From contig NZ_JAMBPR010000030.1 in NCBI RefSeq assembly GCF_024206475.1, positions 1 to 64,000 on the forward strand: a DNA stretch of 64,000 nucleotides, given 5' to 3'. Below the pieces are notes generated by a model. That model was given only the letters and a program-made list of their open reading frames with translations, was not told the DNA's origin and did not search any database. Positions 51,073 to 59,524 of the stretch are shown one piece after another (position 1 is the first letter of the stretch; the number at the start of each line of letters is the position of its first letter). The position numbers and the translations under genes are program-made. The stretch is from Paraburkholderia sp. CNPSo 3274. Lineage in GTDB: Bacteria; Pseudomonadota; Gammaproteobacteria; Burkholderiales; Burkholderiaceae.

Positions 51073-51327
51073 TCACTCCGCGGAGGGCGGCAGATCCCGT
51101 CGGCCGTCAAGGAGCACCCTTACACACGGTCGCGCTGGGCTCGCGCTTTCGTGAAAGATGTCGTCGAGGTATTGCAACAATTCATCCGCCGCGACGAAGG
51201 CTGGGATCTGGATGTCGGCTCGGCGGCGCTTGCCTTCCTCGCCAATATCAAAGACGGTCCATACCTCGGCATTGCGTGCGACTGCGATAGTCCGGCCAAA
51301 AACGTTGAAGCGATATTCCTCGGGCAT
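51073..51327 (-). CDS. Small conserved protein, DUF7661-like
   Basis: An 84-residue protein reading MPEEYRFNVFGRTIAVARNA, then VWTVFDIGEEGKRRRADIQI, PAFVAADELLQYLDDIFHES and ASPARPCVRVL. The pattern YRFxVFGR...W.VF..GxEGKRR......P.......L..YL.D..HE.A.P..P matches a small family often found beside other accessory genes in Proteobacteria. The function is unknown. GGAGG lies 11 bases before ATG 51327. A longer in-frame extension upstream (to 51594) lacks conservation. Confidence 0.6.
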   Translation of the reverse strand: MPEEYRFNVFGRTIAVARNAEVWTVFDIGEEGKRRRADIQIPAFVAADELLQYLDDIFHESASPARPCVRVLLDGRRDLPPSAE

Positions 51328-51793
51328 GGGGAAATCTACCTCCAAAAGCAACTGCGTTCGCCGGATTCCCCGCGGCCAGCTCACGGCACCTTCCGCGCGA
51401 TCAAGCAGCACACGGCGCAGGCGAGTCGGCGGGGTCCTCGCGGCAGCGGGGGCGTTTGTAGGATGCAGCAGACGCGTCGAGCCTGCCAGCATAGGAAACA
51501 CAACCGAGATAGGGAACCAAGAATCGCTCAGAACGTAAGAAGCGGAATAAATATTCTCGCGTTTCTCATTGGACGTCGTCTGCGCAGTCGTCAAACTCGC
51601 TCGCGAGTTCGTTCAGACATGACCGACAGCTCGCCGCCCCGGACGCAGCGCAAAAGGACATCCGGGGCTGCGACCTGCCGTAGCGCTCGCATGAATCGCC
51701 AGGGGTTGTTGGCGGAGCGCCTTCTGCGTCGGCTCGCCTCCCGCGGGAGCCAGATAGGCGGTGGAGGCGGTAGCGCTAAATTGCCTTGTCATC

Positions 51794-51868
51794 CGCCATA
51801 GTGTCGATCAGGCGATCGACGCCGCTGCGCGCATCTTTTGGGAGCATGGCTATCACGCGACGCCTGTC
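51794..51868 (+). pseudogene. TetR-family regulator remnant (helix-turn-helix start)
   Basis: The frame reads SVDQAIDAAARIFWEHGYHA then TPVG, the first helices of a TetR HTH (..A...A...FWE.GY.AT.V). It breaks off directly before a transporter fragment in another frame at 51877. Confidence 0.5.
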
Positions 51869-51876
51869 GGGTCTCC

Positions 51877-52080
51877 GGAAACCGGATCCTCGGTCCGATG
51901 AACGGCGTGCTGTTCATGGATGTGGTACCGATCACCGCATTCGTCGTGTCCGCGCTGACTGGAGTAGTACCGATGTCGATCCAGATCGGGGGGGCAACAT
52001 TGACTGCCGTCGCGCTATTCATGAACAACGTGTATTTGCGCCACCGCTCGTTGAGGATAGCGGCGTCGGCTGCAGCATGA
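51877..52080 (+). pseudogene. EamA/DMT-type transporter, C-terminal remnant
   Basis: The frame reads GNRILGPMNGVLFMDVVPIT, AFVVSALTGVVPMSIQIGGA and TLTAVALFMNNVYLRHR, two hydrophobic segments typical of the last two helices of drug/metabolite transporters. The upstream eight helices are missing; a TetR fragment sits in their place. Confidence 0.65.
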
Positions 52081-52600
52081 TGGCGCAGCCTCCACGATGC
52101 ACATGGCGACGGCAGCAAGGATCCATGGCGTATTTAGCTGGCACTGCGCCTGGAGCAGCGTCGGCGGCCCTGTCGGGCAGCCGTCGGCCATGAAGCGCTG
52201 CTCGCACTTTATCGACAGGTGTCGCGTTAGGCGCCGCAAACGGTCATTTGACCGACGCGCATTCGATCAAATTTGCATGGCTGGGGGAGCGGGCGCGTTA
52301 TGAGCGCTAATAGAGACCCGTCGGGTCGTGGGACGGGCCGTCGCGAGGCCCGATGTCCCCGCCGGGGCGCGGCGTGCCGGACTTGCGGGCAACGGCGCTC
52401 GCAACAAGTCGTCAAGCTATTTGCCACAAATATGAACGTCGTTTATCATCGCGAATGCGCGGTGACAGTCTGGCGGCGATGTAACGCATAGTCATTTGCA
52501 GGTACTCTGTCATCTCACAGGTATCCGGCTCGGCTATAGCCTTTGCGCCAAAAGCTGTGTGGTGACAAGGTGTAGGGCCACAGTACAGGAGGAGCTCGCC
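52081..52600. other. Non-coding gap before the molybdopterin oxidoreductase
   Basis: No supported gene. A short plus-strand frame (52273-52491) has a cysteine-rich patch but no ribosome site or known family. AGGAGG at 52588-52593 serves the next gene. Confidence 0.5.
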
Positions 52601-54748
52601 GTGCCACGGGAAGCTGTCACCGCCTGCCGCATCTGCGCCGGCAACTGTTCACTGCGCTTGACCCTCGACGACGTCGGACGCGTCGTTGCTGCGCGCGGCG
52701 ACCGCGACAATCCGCTCACGCGCGGCTACGCCTGCATAAAGGGCGCGTATCTGCATGAGGCGCATAACAGCGCGGAGCGGCTCCTGCACCCGCTGAAACG
52801 GCAGCGCGATGGCAGCTTCGTGCAGATGCCGCTTGACGCGATGCTGGCCGAGATCGCGGCGCAACTTGAGGCACTGATCGAGCGCCACGGCGCCGATGCG
52901 GTCGCAGCCTTTCGCGGCACCATGAACTACTCTAACCTCGCCGCCAATCATATGTTGCCCGCCTTCCTGGCGGCGCTCGGTTCGAATTCGTTTTTCTCTA
53001 CAATGACCATCGACCAGTCGGCCAAATGGGTGGCATTTGAGCGACTGGGCGGCTGGGCTGCCGGCAAAGATCCGTACGCGCTCGCCGACGCGCTATTGTT
53101 CGTCGGCACCAATCCGCTGGTGTCGCTATCCACATTCAACTTTGCATTGCAGAATCCGGTCAAGCAGCTCCACGAAGCGAAGGAGCGCGGCCTGAAGCTG
53201 GTGGTGATCGATCCACGAGAGACAGAGACCGCCCGCCATGCCGATGTCTTCCTGCAGGTGTTGCCGGGCGAGGACCCGACCGTCCTCGCTGGCCTGCTGC
53301 GCATCATTCTGTGTCGGGGCTGGCACGATGCTGAATTCTGCGCGCGCTACGTCAAGGATCTGCGACGACTGGCGCGCGCGGTCGAGCTGTTTACGCCCGA
53401 ATACGTCGCCCAGCGCGCCGGCGTAAGCGTCGAAGGGCTAGAAGCCGCCGCTGCAGCCTTCGCGGAACCCGTCCGGGCGGCCGGCGGCCTGCGCCGCAAG
53501 CGTGGCTCGGCCGCGTCGGGAACCGGGCCCAATATGGCGCCGCACTCCAATCTGGCCGAACATCTGGTCGAATGCCTCAACGTCGTGTGTGGCCGCTTCG
53601 CTCGCCCCGGCGACCCTGTACCGAATCCCGGCGTGGTCGCCCCGCGCTACCAGCGCCGCGCCGAAGTGATTCCGCCACGCCGTTCCTGGGAATCCGGCTG
53701 GAAGAGCCGTGTCGGCGGTCATGGCATCCTGTTCGGCGAGAAGATGAGCGGCACGCTGGCCCAGGAAATCACTACGCCTGGCGCCGGCCAGATCCGTGCG
53801 TTGTTGGTCGACGGCGGCAATCCAGTCGATGCCGTGCCTGACCAGCGTCGCATCGCCGATGCGCTGCGTCAATTGCAACTACTGGTATGCATCGAGCCAT
53901 TCATGACTAACACTGCGCGGCTCGCGCATTATGTGATTCCACCGAAGCTGATGTTCGAGCGCGCCGACCTGCATTCGCGCGACTACGAGTCCTACATCAT
54001 GTTGCAGCCTTACGCACAATACTCGGCCGCCGTAGCGATGCCGCCGGAGGGATCCGAAGTCGTGGACGACTGGTTCGTGTTCTGGGATCTGGCGCGGCGC
54101 CTGGGCAAGACCGTCATATTCGACGACGTTCCGCTCGATATGCGCGCAGCTCCGACCACCGACGAGCTGCTTGCGACCCTGGTTCGCCACGGCTCGATTT
54201 CATTTGACGAACTGAAGCTAAACCCACATGGGAAAATCTACGAGGTCGAACCGATGATCGTGCAGCCCGGCGGGCCAGCTAATACCGCGCGCTTTGACGT
54301 GATGCCGGACGACGTCGAGCGCGAACTGGGGGGCATACTGAACGAAGCGGGGGCGCCACCGGGGTTCACGCATCGCCTGGCGGTGCGGCGCGTGCGCGAC
54401 GTGCAGAACACCATGTACCACCACCTGCCCGCCATACGCCGACGCATGCAGTTCAATCCGGCCTTTGTGCATCCCGATGAGCTGGCTGCTCACGGACTGA
54501 CCGAAGGACAGTGCGTGGCCATTGTTTCGCCGCACGGCCGCATTCGCGCTATCGTCAAAGCCGACCCCGCACTGCGTCGAGGCGTCGTGTCCATTCCGCA
54601 CGGCTGGGGACCGATGCCCGACGAGGAGCCCGAAACCTACGCCGGCGCCAATCCAAACCAGTTGCTCAGCACGGCGGTTGGCCTTGATCCGATCAACGCC
54701 ATGCCAGTAATGAGCGCGGTGCCTGTACGAATCGAAGCTGCAGACTGA
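52601..54748 (+). CDS. Molybdopterin (bis-MGD) oxidoreductase, DMSO-reductase superfamily
   Basis: A 715-residue Mo/W enzyme. The start is GTG 52601 with AGGAGG 7 bases upstream; earlier in-frame ATG 52496 is unlikely. The N-terminal [4Fe-4S] motif is C9-x2-C12-x3-C16-x28-C45. MGD-binding blocks are LLFVGTNPLVSLSTFN, LVVIDPRETETARHADVFLQ, GQIRALLVDGGNPVDAVPD and C-terminal FVHPDELAAHGLTEGQCVAI. No Tat signal, electron-transfer or membrane subunit or chaperone gene is adjacent, so it is a cytosolic orphan, possibly a hydratase/hydroxylase rather than a respiratory reductase. The Mo ligand cannot be assigned from the sequence. Confidence 0.87.
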   Translation: MPREAVTACRICAGNCSLRLTLDDVGRVVAARGDRDNPLTRGYACIKGAYLHEAHNSAERLLHPLKRQRDGSFVQMPLDAMLAEIAAQLEALIERHGADAVAAFRGTMNYSNLAANHMLPAFLAALGSNSFFSTMTIDQSAKWVAFERLGGWAAGKDPYALADALLFVGTNPLVSLSTFNFALQNPVKQLHEAKERGLKLVVIDPRETETARHADVFLQVLPGEDPTVLAGLLRIILCRGWHDAEFCARYVKDLRRLARAVELFTPEYVAQRAGVSVEGLEAAAAAFAEPVRAAGGLRRKRGSAASGTGPNMAPHSNLAEHLVECLNVVCGRFARPGDPVPNPGVVAPRYQRRAEVIPPRRSWESGWKSRVGGHGILFGEKMSGTLAQEITTPGAGQIRALLVDGGNPVDAVPDQRRIADALRQLQLLVCIEPFMTNTARLAHYVIPPKLMFERADLHSRDYESYIMLQPYAQYSAAVAMPPEGSEVVDDWFVFWDLARRLGKTVIFDDVPLDMRAAPTTDELLATLVRHGSISFDELKLNPHGKIYEVEPMIVQPGGPANTARFDVMPDDVERELGGILNEAGAPPGFTHRLAVRRVRDVQNTMYHHLPAIRRRMQFNPAFVHPDELAAHGLTEGQCVAIVSPHGRIRAIVKADPALRRGVVSIPHGWGPMPDEEPETYAGANPNQLLSTAVGLDPINAMPVMSAVPVRIEAAD

Positions 54749-54814
54749 ATCGCAAGAGAGAACCCACCGTTCGGATCGAACGGTTTATTTCGAGCACGAC
54801 GATTGATTCGGTGC

Positions 54815-54904
54815 CTCGAAAGTTATGTCGGTACAGAAGGCGGTGGCGTCAAGCTCGAGCAGCAAGTCGTACTCACCGAGAACGGCTGCGCCTCCTTGAC
54901 CGGT
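54815..54904 (+). pseudogene. M24 (Xaa-Pro) peptidase, C-terminal remnant
   Basis: The frame reads LESYVGTEGGGVKLEQQVVL then TENGCASLT, the last metal-site block of M24 aminopeptidases (EG..G.K.E..V.VTE.G...L). Nothing upstream in any frame continues the homology. It ends where sequence turns into the tnpA remnant. Confidence 0.6.
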
Positions 54905-54981
54905 TGCGCCGTCGAGACCGATTGGCAGTGGCCCGCGGCGTGCGGCATTCAGGGCCGCACTTCGCGCTCGTTACGGCGTGA

Positions 54982-57113
54982 ATGGCGAGCCTGGAAGGTA
55001 TCGAACTGGGTCTCGAAGCGCTGGCCATCACTGCTTGAATGAATCTGGTCGCCGATGTTGAAGAGGTAAAAGGCGGGCAGCCCCGCAGTCGCATTGCTGA
55101 TCGCGTCATTGGCCGAGTGCACCGTTTCAACGCGAAGATAGTTGCGTGAGCAACTCACAAGCGAAGCGTAGCTCAGCCCCGAGATTTCGGCCATCTTGCG
55201 CAGACCCATGTGGGTGCCCATTGCGATGATGCAGGCGAGGAGCTCGCGTCGATCGGCCTCATGCCTGACATACCGGTCAAGCACATGCGTGAATGCCTTG
55301 AGAAAGCCAGTGCGGCTGGCGACAAACCAGAGCAGCCGCGCGATGTCGATGCAGGGAATCTGGCCGTAGAAGGCGTGATTGATGTTTTCGTCGGGTTCCG
55401 GATAGACCAGGTTCAGGCGCGGCTTGCCGCCCCGGTGCCGCACCTTGATACAGGGATCGTCGCCTTCGTCGATGTGGTGGTTCACGCGCTCGAGGAGACA
55501 TTCGATTTCATCGTGCAGCCCGGCAAGCGTCTGCTCGACGGGCGCGAACAGGACCGGCAGGTTGAGCTCCCCGAGAATGGCGTCCTTGTGCTGCTAGCGC
55601 GCATCGCTTATCAGGTCGTCTTCGAGGCGACGAAATTCGTTGCTATCGTGGCAGAAGACGTCGCCTGCTTCAAGGGCGTTGCGTACCAGGCGGTAGACGA
55701 GAAATTCGTAGCGGTCGATGTCGAGTTGCTTCGCCTTGCCGGGCCCGGGGCGATAGAGATGAGATTTCAGCGCTTTCGGTATGAACGCCGTCGGAAAGGA
55801 CGAGGGGTTGCGCTGCCGAAGCGGCGTGCCCCTTCGCAGGCACGCCTGCAGGAAGGCGACCGCGTCGAGCAGTGGTGTGTCTTCGACGCGGCCGGCTACG
55901 GTCAGCCCGGCAAACAGATGCCGCAGATTGCGTTTGATCGCATGTGAGAGCGCCGTATAGTGCGACCACTCGAAGCCTGCCCTGTCGAAGGTGATGTTGC
56001 GCATGTACTGCGAAACGGTCTCGATGAGTTCGGGAGCGAGCATCGCGAAAGCGCTCGTGCGCACACTGGCGAAGGGCGTGTAGTACGGGATCGTCCCGTC
56101 GACAAACAGATGGAGGACTTCGCCTGCGGCCTTCACGTGCGTGCCTGCTTCGGTGAGCGCGTTTTGCGCTGCCTCGCTGGCCGCCTGCCTGGCAGTCTGC
56201 TCGTAGTCGTTGACGAGACGGATGAAGGCCTCGATCAGGCGGTCGTTGACCTGACGGAAACGGTGGAAAGCGAAGCACAGCAGGTACAGACGCGCGACGC
56301 CGGAATTCATGCGGCGCAGTTTGTAGACCGTGTAGAACGTGACGAGCGAAGCGTAGTAGCGGATGCTGTCTGCAGAGATCCCGGCCGTCTCGAGAAATCG
56401 ACTCGCGAAGACGTAGAGCGGTGCGAAGAAGATTCGACGTCCGGATTCCTGTTTAGTTCCCTGTAGCTGAAGTCCTTCGGTTCGTGCTTCAGAAGCGTGA
56501 CCTGATACATCGAGTCGTCGGCGTCGAGCTGCTGCGCGATGGATTTTATGAGGGTGCGTTCAAGTAGCGCCGAGACGCGCTGGCGCTCCGCGGCGACCAC
56601 CCGGCCGGTCATGTCCTGCAGATACGAGTAGGCCGGTGCGACGATGCGTTCGTGCTTCCGATACTGCAGGCATTCGCGCAGGATGAAACCGGGCTGCGTC
56701 GAAAGCCTCGCGAGGCGCTGCGCCCGCTTTTCAAGATCGGCCTTCGCGGTGCCCTCGCACATCCTGAAACCGAACAGATCGAGGATGCTTTGCTGTAACG
56801 CGCGGCGCGTGGGTGCCGATGGTATTGCCACGGTGGTCCGGTCCGCGTCGGGGAAATGCCGCGCGGGGATGTAGCGCAGATCATCGGCTATGGCCGGTGG
56901 ATCGCAGGTAAAGAACTGGAATCTGGCCTTGAAGTAACCGAGTTGCAGGACAAGATGGAGCGCGACCGGGAGCGTGCGTGCCCGGACGAGCTGCTGCTCG
57001 GCGTTGCCGAGTTCGAAGTAGGTATGCCGGTCTTCGTCGGTAAAGCGCGGCAACGCATACAGTTCATCGATTTCGGCGCGGGTAAGGATCGAGAGGCGGT
57101 GCGAGGCGGCCAT
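54982..57113 (-). pseudogene. tnpA: Tn3-family transposase, truncated with frameshift and nonsense codon
   Basis: It starts normally at ATG 57113 (MAASHRLSILTRAEIDELYA, RHTYFELG) and carries the Tn3 N-terminal DUF4158-like region (LHLVLQLGYFKARFQFF, ALQQSILDLFGF). A frameshift near 56445 (after KDFSYREL) separates it from FFAPLYVFASRFLETAGISA. An in-frame TAG at 55593-55591 follows EDDLISDAR, with homology continuing QHKDAILGELNLPVL. Homology ends near 54982 at DTFQARHS, before most of the catalytic DDE domain. No terminal inverted repeat is visible at this end. Confidence 0.9.
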
Positions 57114-57147
57114 GAGATTCTTTGTTCCTGAACGCGCGCCGGGAGGA

Positions 57148-58092
57148 TCAGGGTTTCGCCTTGCCTTGCCGTGCGCCGGCCGACTGGGGGCGGCCCTTGA
57201 GCTGCCCTTGCAGCGAAGCGACCTGCTGCGCGAGCGTGTCGCGATCGCGCCGTAACTCGCGTGCCTCATCGATGACGCTCGCGAGCTGCTTTTCGTGGCG
57301 ATCGGCCAGGCGCCGCTGCTCGGCCGCTTCGGCCGCAAGCCGCTGGACCTCGCCGGCGAGCTGCTCGTTACGCTGGTGCACCCTGTCGAGCGCGGTTTCC
57401 GCGCGCCGCTGTGCGCCGCGTGCCTCTTCGGTTTGCAGCAGGACGTGCTTCTGCACGCTTTCGAGCCGCGAGGCCGCCTGATCGATCTGTGCCCGCAAGG
57501 CGGCCTCACGCCCGGCGTGCTCTGCGCGCTGGGCCTCGAGTTCGCGCGCATGCGTGGCCTGCGCCGTGCGCAGCGCCTCGCCAGACTGCACGCGTGCGGC
57601 GTCGCGCTCGGCTGCGACAGCCTGCGCTGTCTGGAGTGCTGCCTCGCGTTCGGCCTGGGACCGGGCAAGCCCGGCGGCAGCCGCCGCGAGCCGTGTCTCG
57701 CGCTCCTCGAGTTGCGTACGCAGCGTTTGTACCTGTGCTTCGAGCGCCGCCAGGGTCGTGCCCAGCGATTCGGCGCGGGCGGTGGACTCCACGGCTTCAC
57801 GCTCGAGTTCCTCGCCGCGCGCGGCGAACACCTGCTCGCCATGTTCGACAGCGAGCGCCCAGAGCGAGCGCATCGCGTCGGCCACGGACGCGGGCAACGC
57901 TGCGGCCAGCGCGTCATTGCGGGCCTGCTCGTCCTTCCAGAGTTTCAGCTCGTCGTTGATCGTGGTGCGGCTGCCCTGTCGGATCTCGGCATAGATGAGG
58001 TCGACGGTGAGCTCATGCGGGCGCCGGCCGGCGGCGACGAGGCGTGCAGCAGCTTCGCGGGTGCGAAGGCGGGTGTCGCTGATGCGGCTCAT
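57148..58092 (-). CDS. tnpT: TnpT-like coiled-coil DNA-binding protein (KfrA N-terminal domain)
   Basis: A 314-residue protein. The first 95 residues match the KfrA N-terminal DNA-binding domain (TREAAARLVAAGRRPHELTV, AEIRQGSRTTINDELKLWK). From about residue 100 to 300 it is a long Ala/Glu/Arg/Gln coiled coil with few helix breakers, ending in a basic tail (KGRPQSAGARQGKAKP). In Tn4651-type transposons TnpT of this architecture binds the resolution site and helps the tyrosine recombinase TnpS. The divergent recombinase gene here supports that role. It is intact although tnpA next to it is not. Confidence 0.85.
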   Translation of the reverse strand: MSRISDTRLRTREAAARLVAAGRRPHELTVDLIYAEIRQGSRTTINDELKLWKDEQARNDALAAALPASVADAMRSLWALAVEHGEQVFAARGEELEREAVESTARAESLGTTLAALEAQVQTLRTQLEERETRLAAAAAGLARSQAEREAALQTAQAVAAERDAARVQSGEALRTAQATHARELEAQRAEHAGREAALRAQIDQAASRLESVQKHVLLQTEEARGAQRRAETALDRVHQRNEQLAGEVQRLAAEAAEQRRLADRHEKQLASVIDEARELRRDRDTLAQQVASLQGQLKGRPQSAGARQGKAKP

Positions 58093-58269
58093 AGGCGGGT
58101 ATTGGCGTGAAAGTGGTCGAGGAAGTCGGGTTTCGTGGCCGAGTATAACTGTATATCTATGTATTTCGTTATACACATAATGATCAGCGCTGGAAATTTA
58201 TGATAAGGCCAATAATCGAAAGTATTTCCGGTGTACGCTCCCCCATCGCCTTTTCAAAACGCGTCAGCC
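58093..58269. promoter_or_regulatory. Candidate res (rst) site between tnpT and tnpS
   Basis: A 177-base AT-rich spacer between the divergent genes. It holds GTATAAC (58143-58149) and GTTATAC (58168-58174) as inverted arms 18 bases apart, the size expected for a tyrosine-recombinase core site. Both promoters must also lie here. Confidence 0.6.
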
Positions 58270-59448
58270 ATGAACCTGCCCGCCACAGCCCCTGAGGCGA
58301 TCCTGCCGCTCGCCCTGCCTGCCGCCCTCGACGGCCGTGACGGCACCAACCGGGCACACGGCGTCCACCGGCAGATCGCCGCCGACACGGACGTTGAGGC
58401 CGTGCGCCTGTGGCTCGCGGAATACGCGGGCTCGCCGCACACGCTGCGCAGCTATCGCAAGGAAGCCGTGCGCCTCCTCGTGTGGGCCACCCGGACCCTT
58501 GGCAAGCCGCTCTCGAGCCTCACGCGTGAGGATTTCCTGCTCTATGAACGGTTTCTGGCCGATCCCGCTGCAGACTGGGCCGATCCGGCGCTCCCACGCC
58601 GCGGGGGCACCCGGCGCCTGTTTGACGGACCGCTCTCGGAGCGCAGCCAGCGGCAGGCCCTCGGCATCCTCTGCGGCCTGCTCAATTACCTGGTCGCCGC
58701 CGGCTATCTCGCCGGCAACCCGCTGGCGCTGCGCCGCTCACGCCCAACGTCCACTGCTCGCACGCGCCGCATCGAGCGCTACCTCGATCACGCGCTCTGG
58801 CAGAGCGTGCTCGACTCGGTGGAGCGCTGGCCCCGCGACACGCCGCGCGAATGCCAGCACTACGAGCGCAGCCGCTGGCTGGTGCGGCTGCTGTATCACA
58901 CGGCCCTGCGCGCCAGCGAGGCCGCTCACGCGAAGGCGGCCGACTTCTTCCAGCGGCGCGGGCGCTGGTGGTTGCATGTGGTCGGCAAGGGCGGCACCGA
59001 GGGAGAGGTGCCCGTGAGCGACACGTTGATGACCGAGTTCGCGCGCTACCGCACGTTCTGCGGCCTGCCGCCGGCGCCAGCGCCCGATGAGATCTCCCCG
59101 GCGGTGATGAGCATCGCCGGTGATCCCGGGCGGCATCTGACGCCGTCCGCAATCTACCTGATCGCAAAGGAAGTATTCCTGCGCGCGGCCGACGCGCTCG
59201 CTGCGGCCGACCCGGTCGGCGCGGCAACCCTGCGGCGCGCCTCCACGCACTGGCTGCGCCACTCGGCAGCCTCGCACCAGGCCGACGCCGGCACCGACAT
59301 CCGCTTTATCCAGAGAAACCTGCGGCACGCCTCGATCGAGACAACGGGGCTTTACCTGCACGCGGAGGACGACCGCCGGCACGCGCAGACCACTGATGCG
59401 CACACCCCAACAAATTCCGCCGCCCAACCGGATGACGTGCCCGCGTAA
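58270..59448 (+). CDS. tnpS: Tyrosine recombinase, TnpS-like cointegrate resolvase
   Basis: A 392-residue recombinase. The core-binding domain is AVRLWLAEYAGSPHTLRSYRKEAVRLL. The catalytic residues expected in the family are all visible: Arg214 (YHTALRASE), Lys240 (VVGKGG), His327-x2-Arg330 (THWLRHS), His353 (NLRHASIETT) and nucleophile Tyr362 (TGLYLH). It should be active. ATG 58270 was chosen; GTG 58231 is an alternative. Its divergent pairing with a KfrA-like gene identifies the TnpS/TnpT group of Tn3-family elements. Confidence 0.9.
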   Translation: MNLPATAPEAILPLALPAALDGRDGTNRAHGVHRQIAADTDVEAVRLWLAEYAGSPHTLRSYRKEAVRLLVWATRTLGKPLSSLTREDFLLYERFLADPAADWADPALPRRGGTRRLFDGPLSERSQRQALGILCGLLNYLVAAGYLAGNPLALRRSRPTSTARTRRIERYLDHALWQSVLDSVERWPRDTPRECQHYERSRWLVRLLYHTALRASEAAHAKAADFFQRRGRWWLHVVGKGGTEGEVPVSDTLMTEFARYRTFCGLPPAPAPDEISPAVMSIAGDPGRHLTPSAIYLIAKEVFLRAADALAAADPVGAATLRRASTHWLRHSAASHQADAGTDIRFIQRNLRHASIETTGLYLHAEDDRRHAQTTDAHTPTNSAAQPDDVPA

Positions 59449-59524
59449 AATACGCAGCGCTTCAGCCTGCAGCCAGGCAGGCCTGCAAGCGCCTCGAAGT
59501 ACGACTGATCAGGATCTCCCGCCG

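Noticed and set aside
52273..52491. Cysteine-rich 72-codon frame upstream of the molybdoenzyme
   Set aside because: No ribosome site and no recognisable family; the CxxC-like patch may be chance in Arg/Cys-rich GC sequence.
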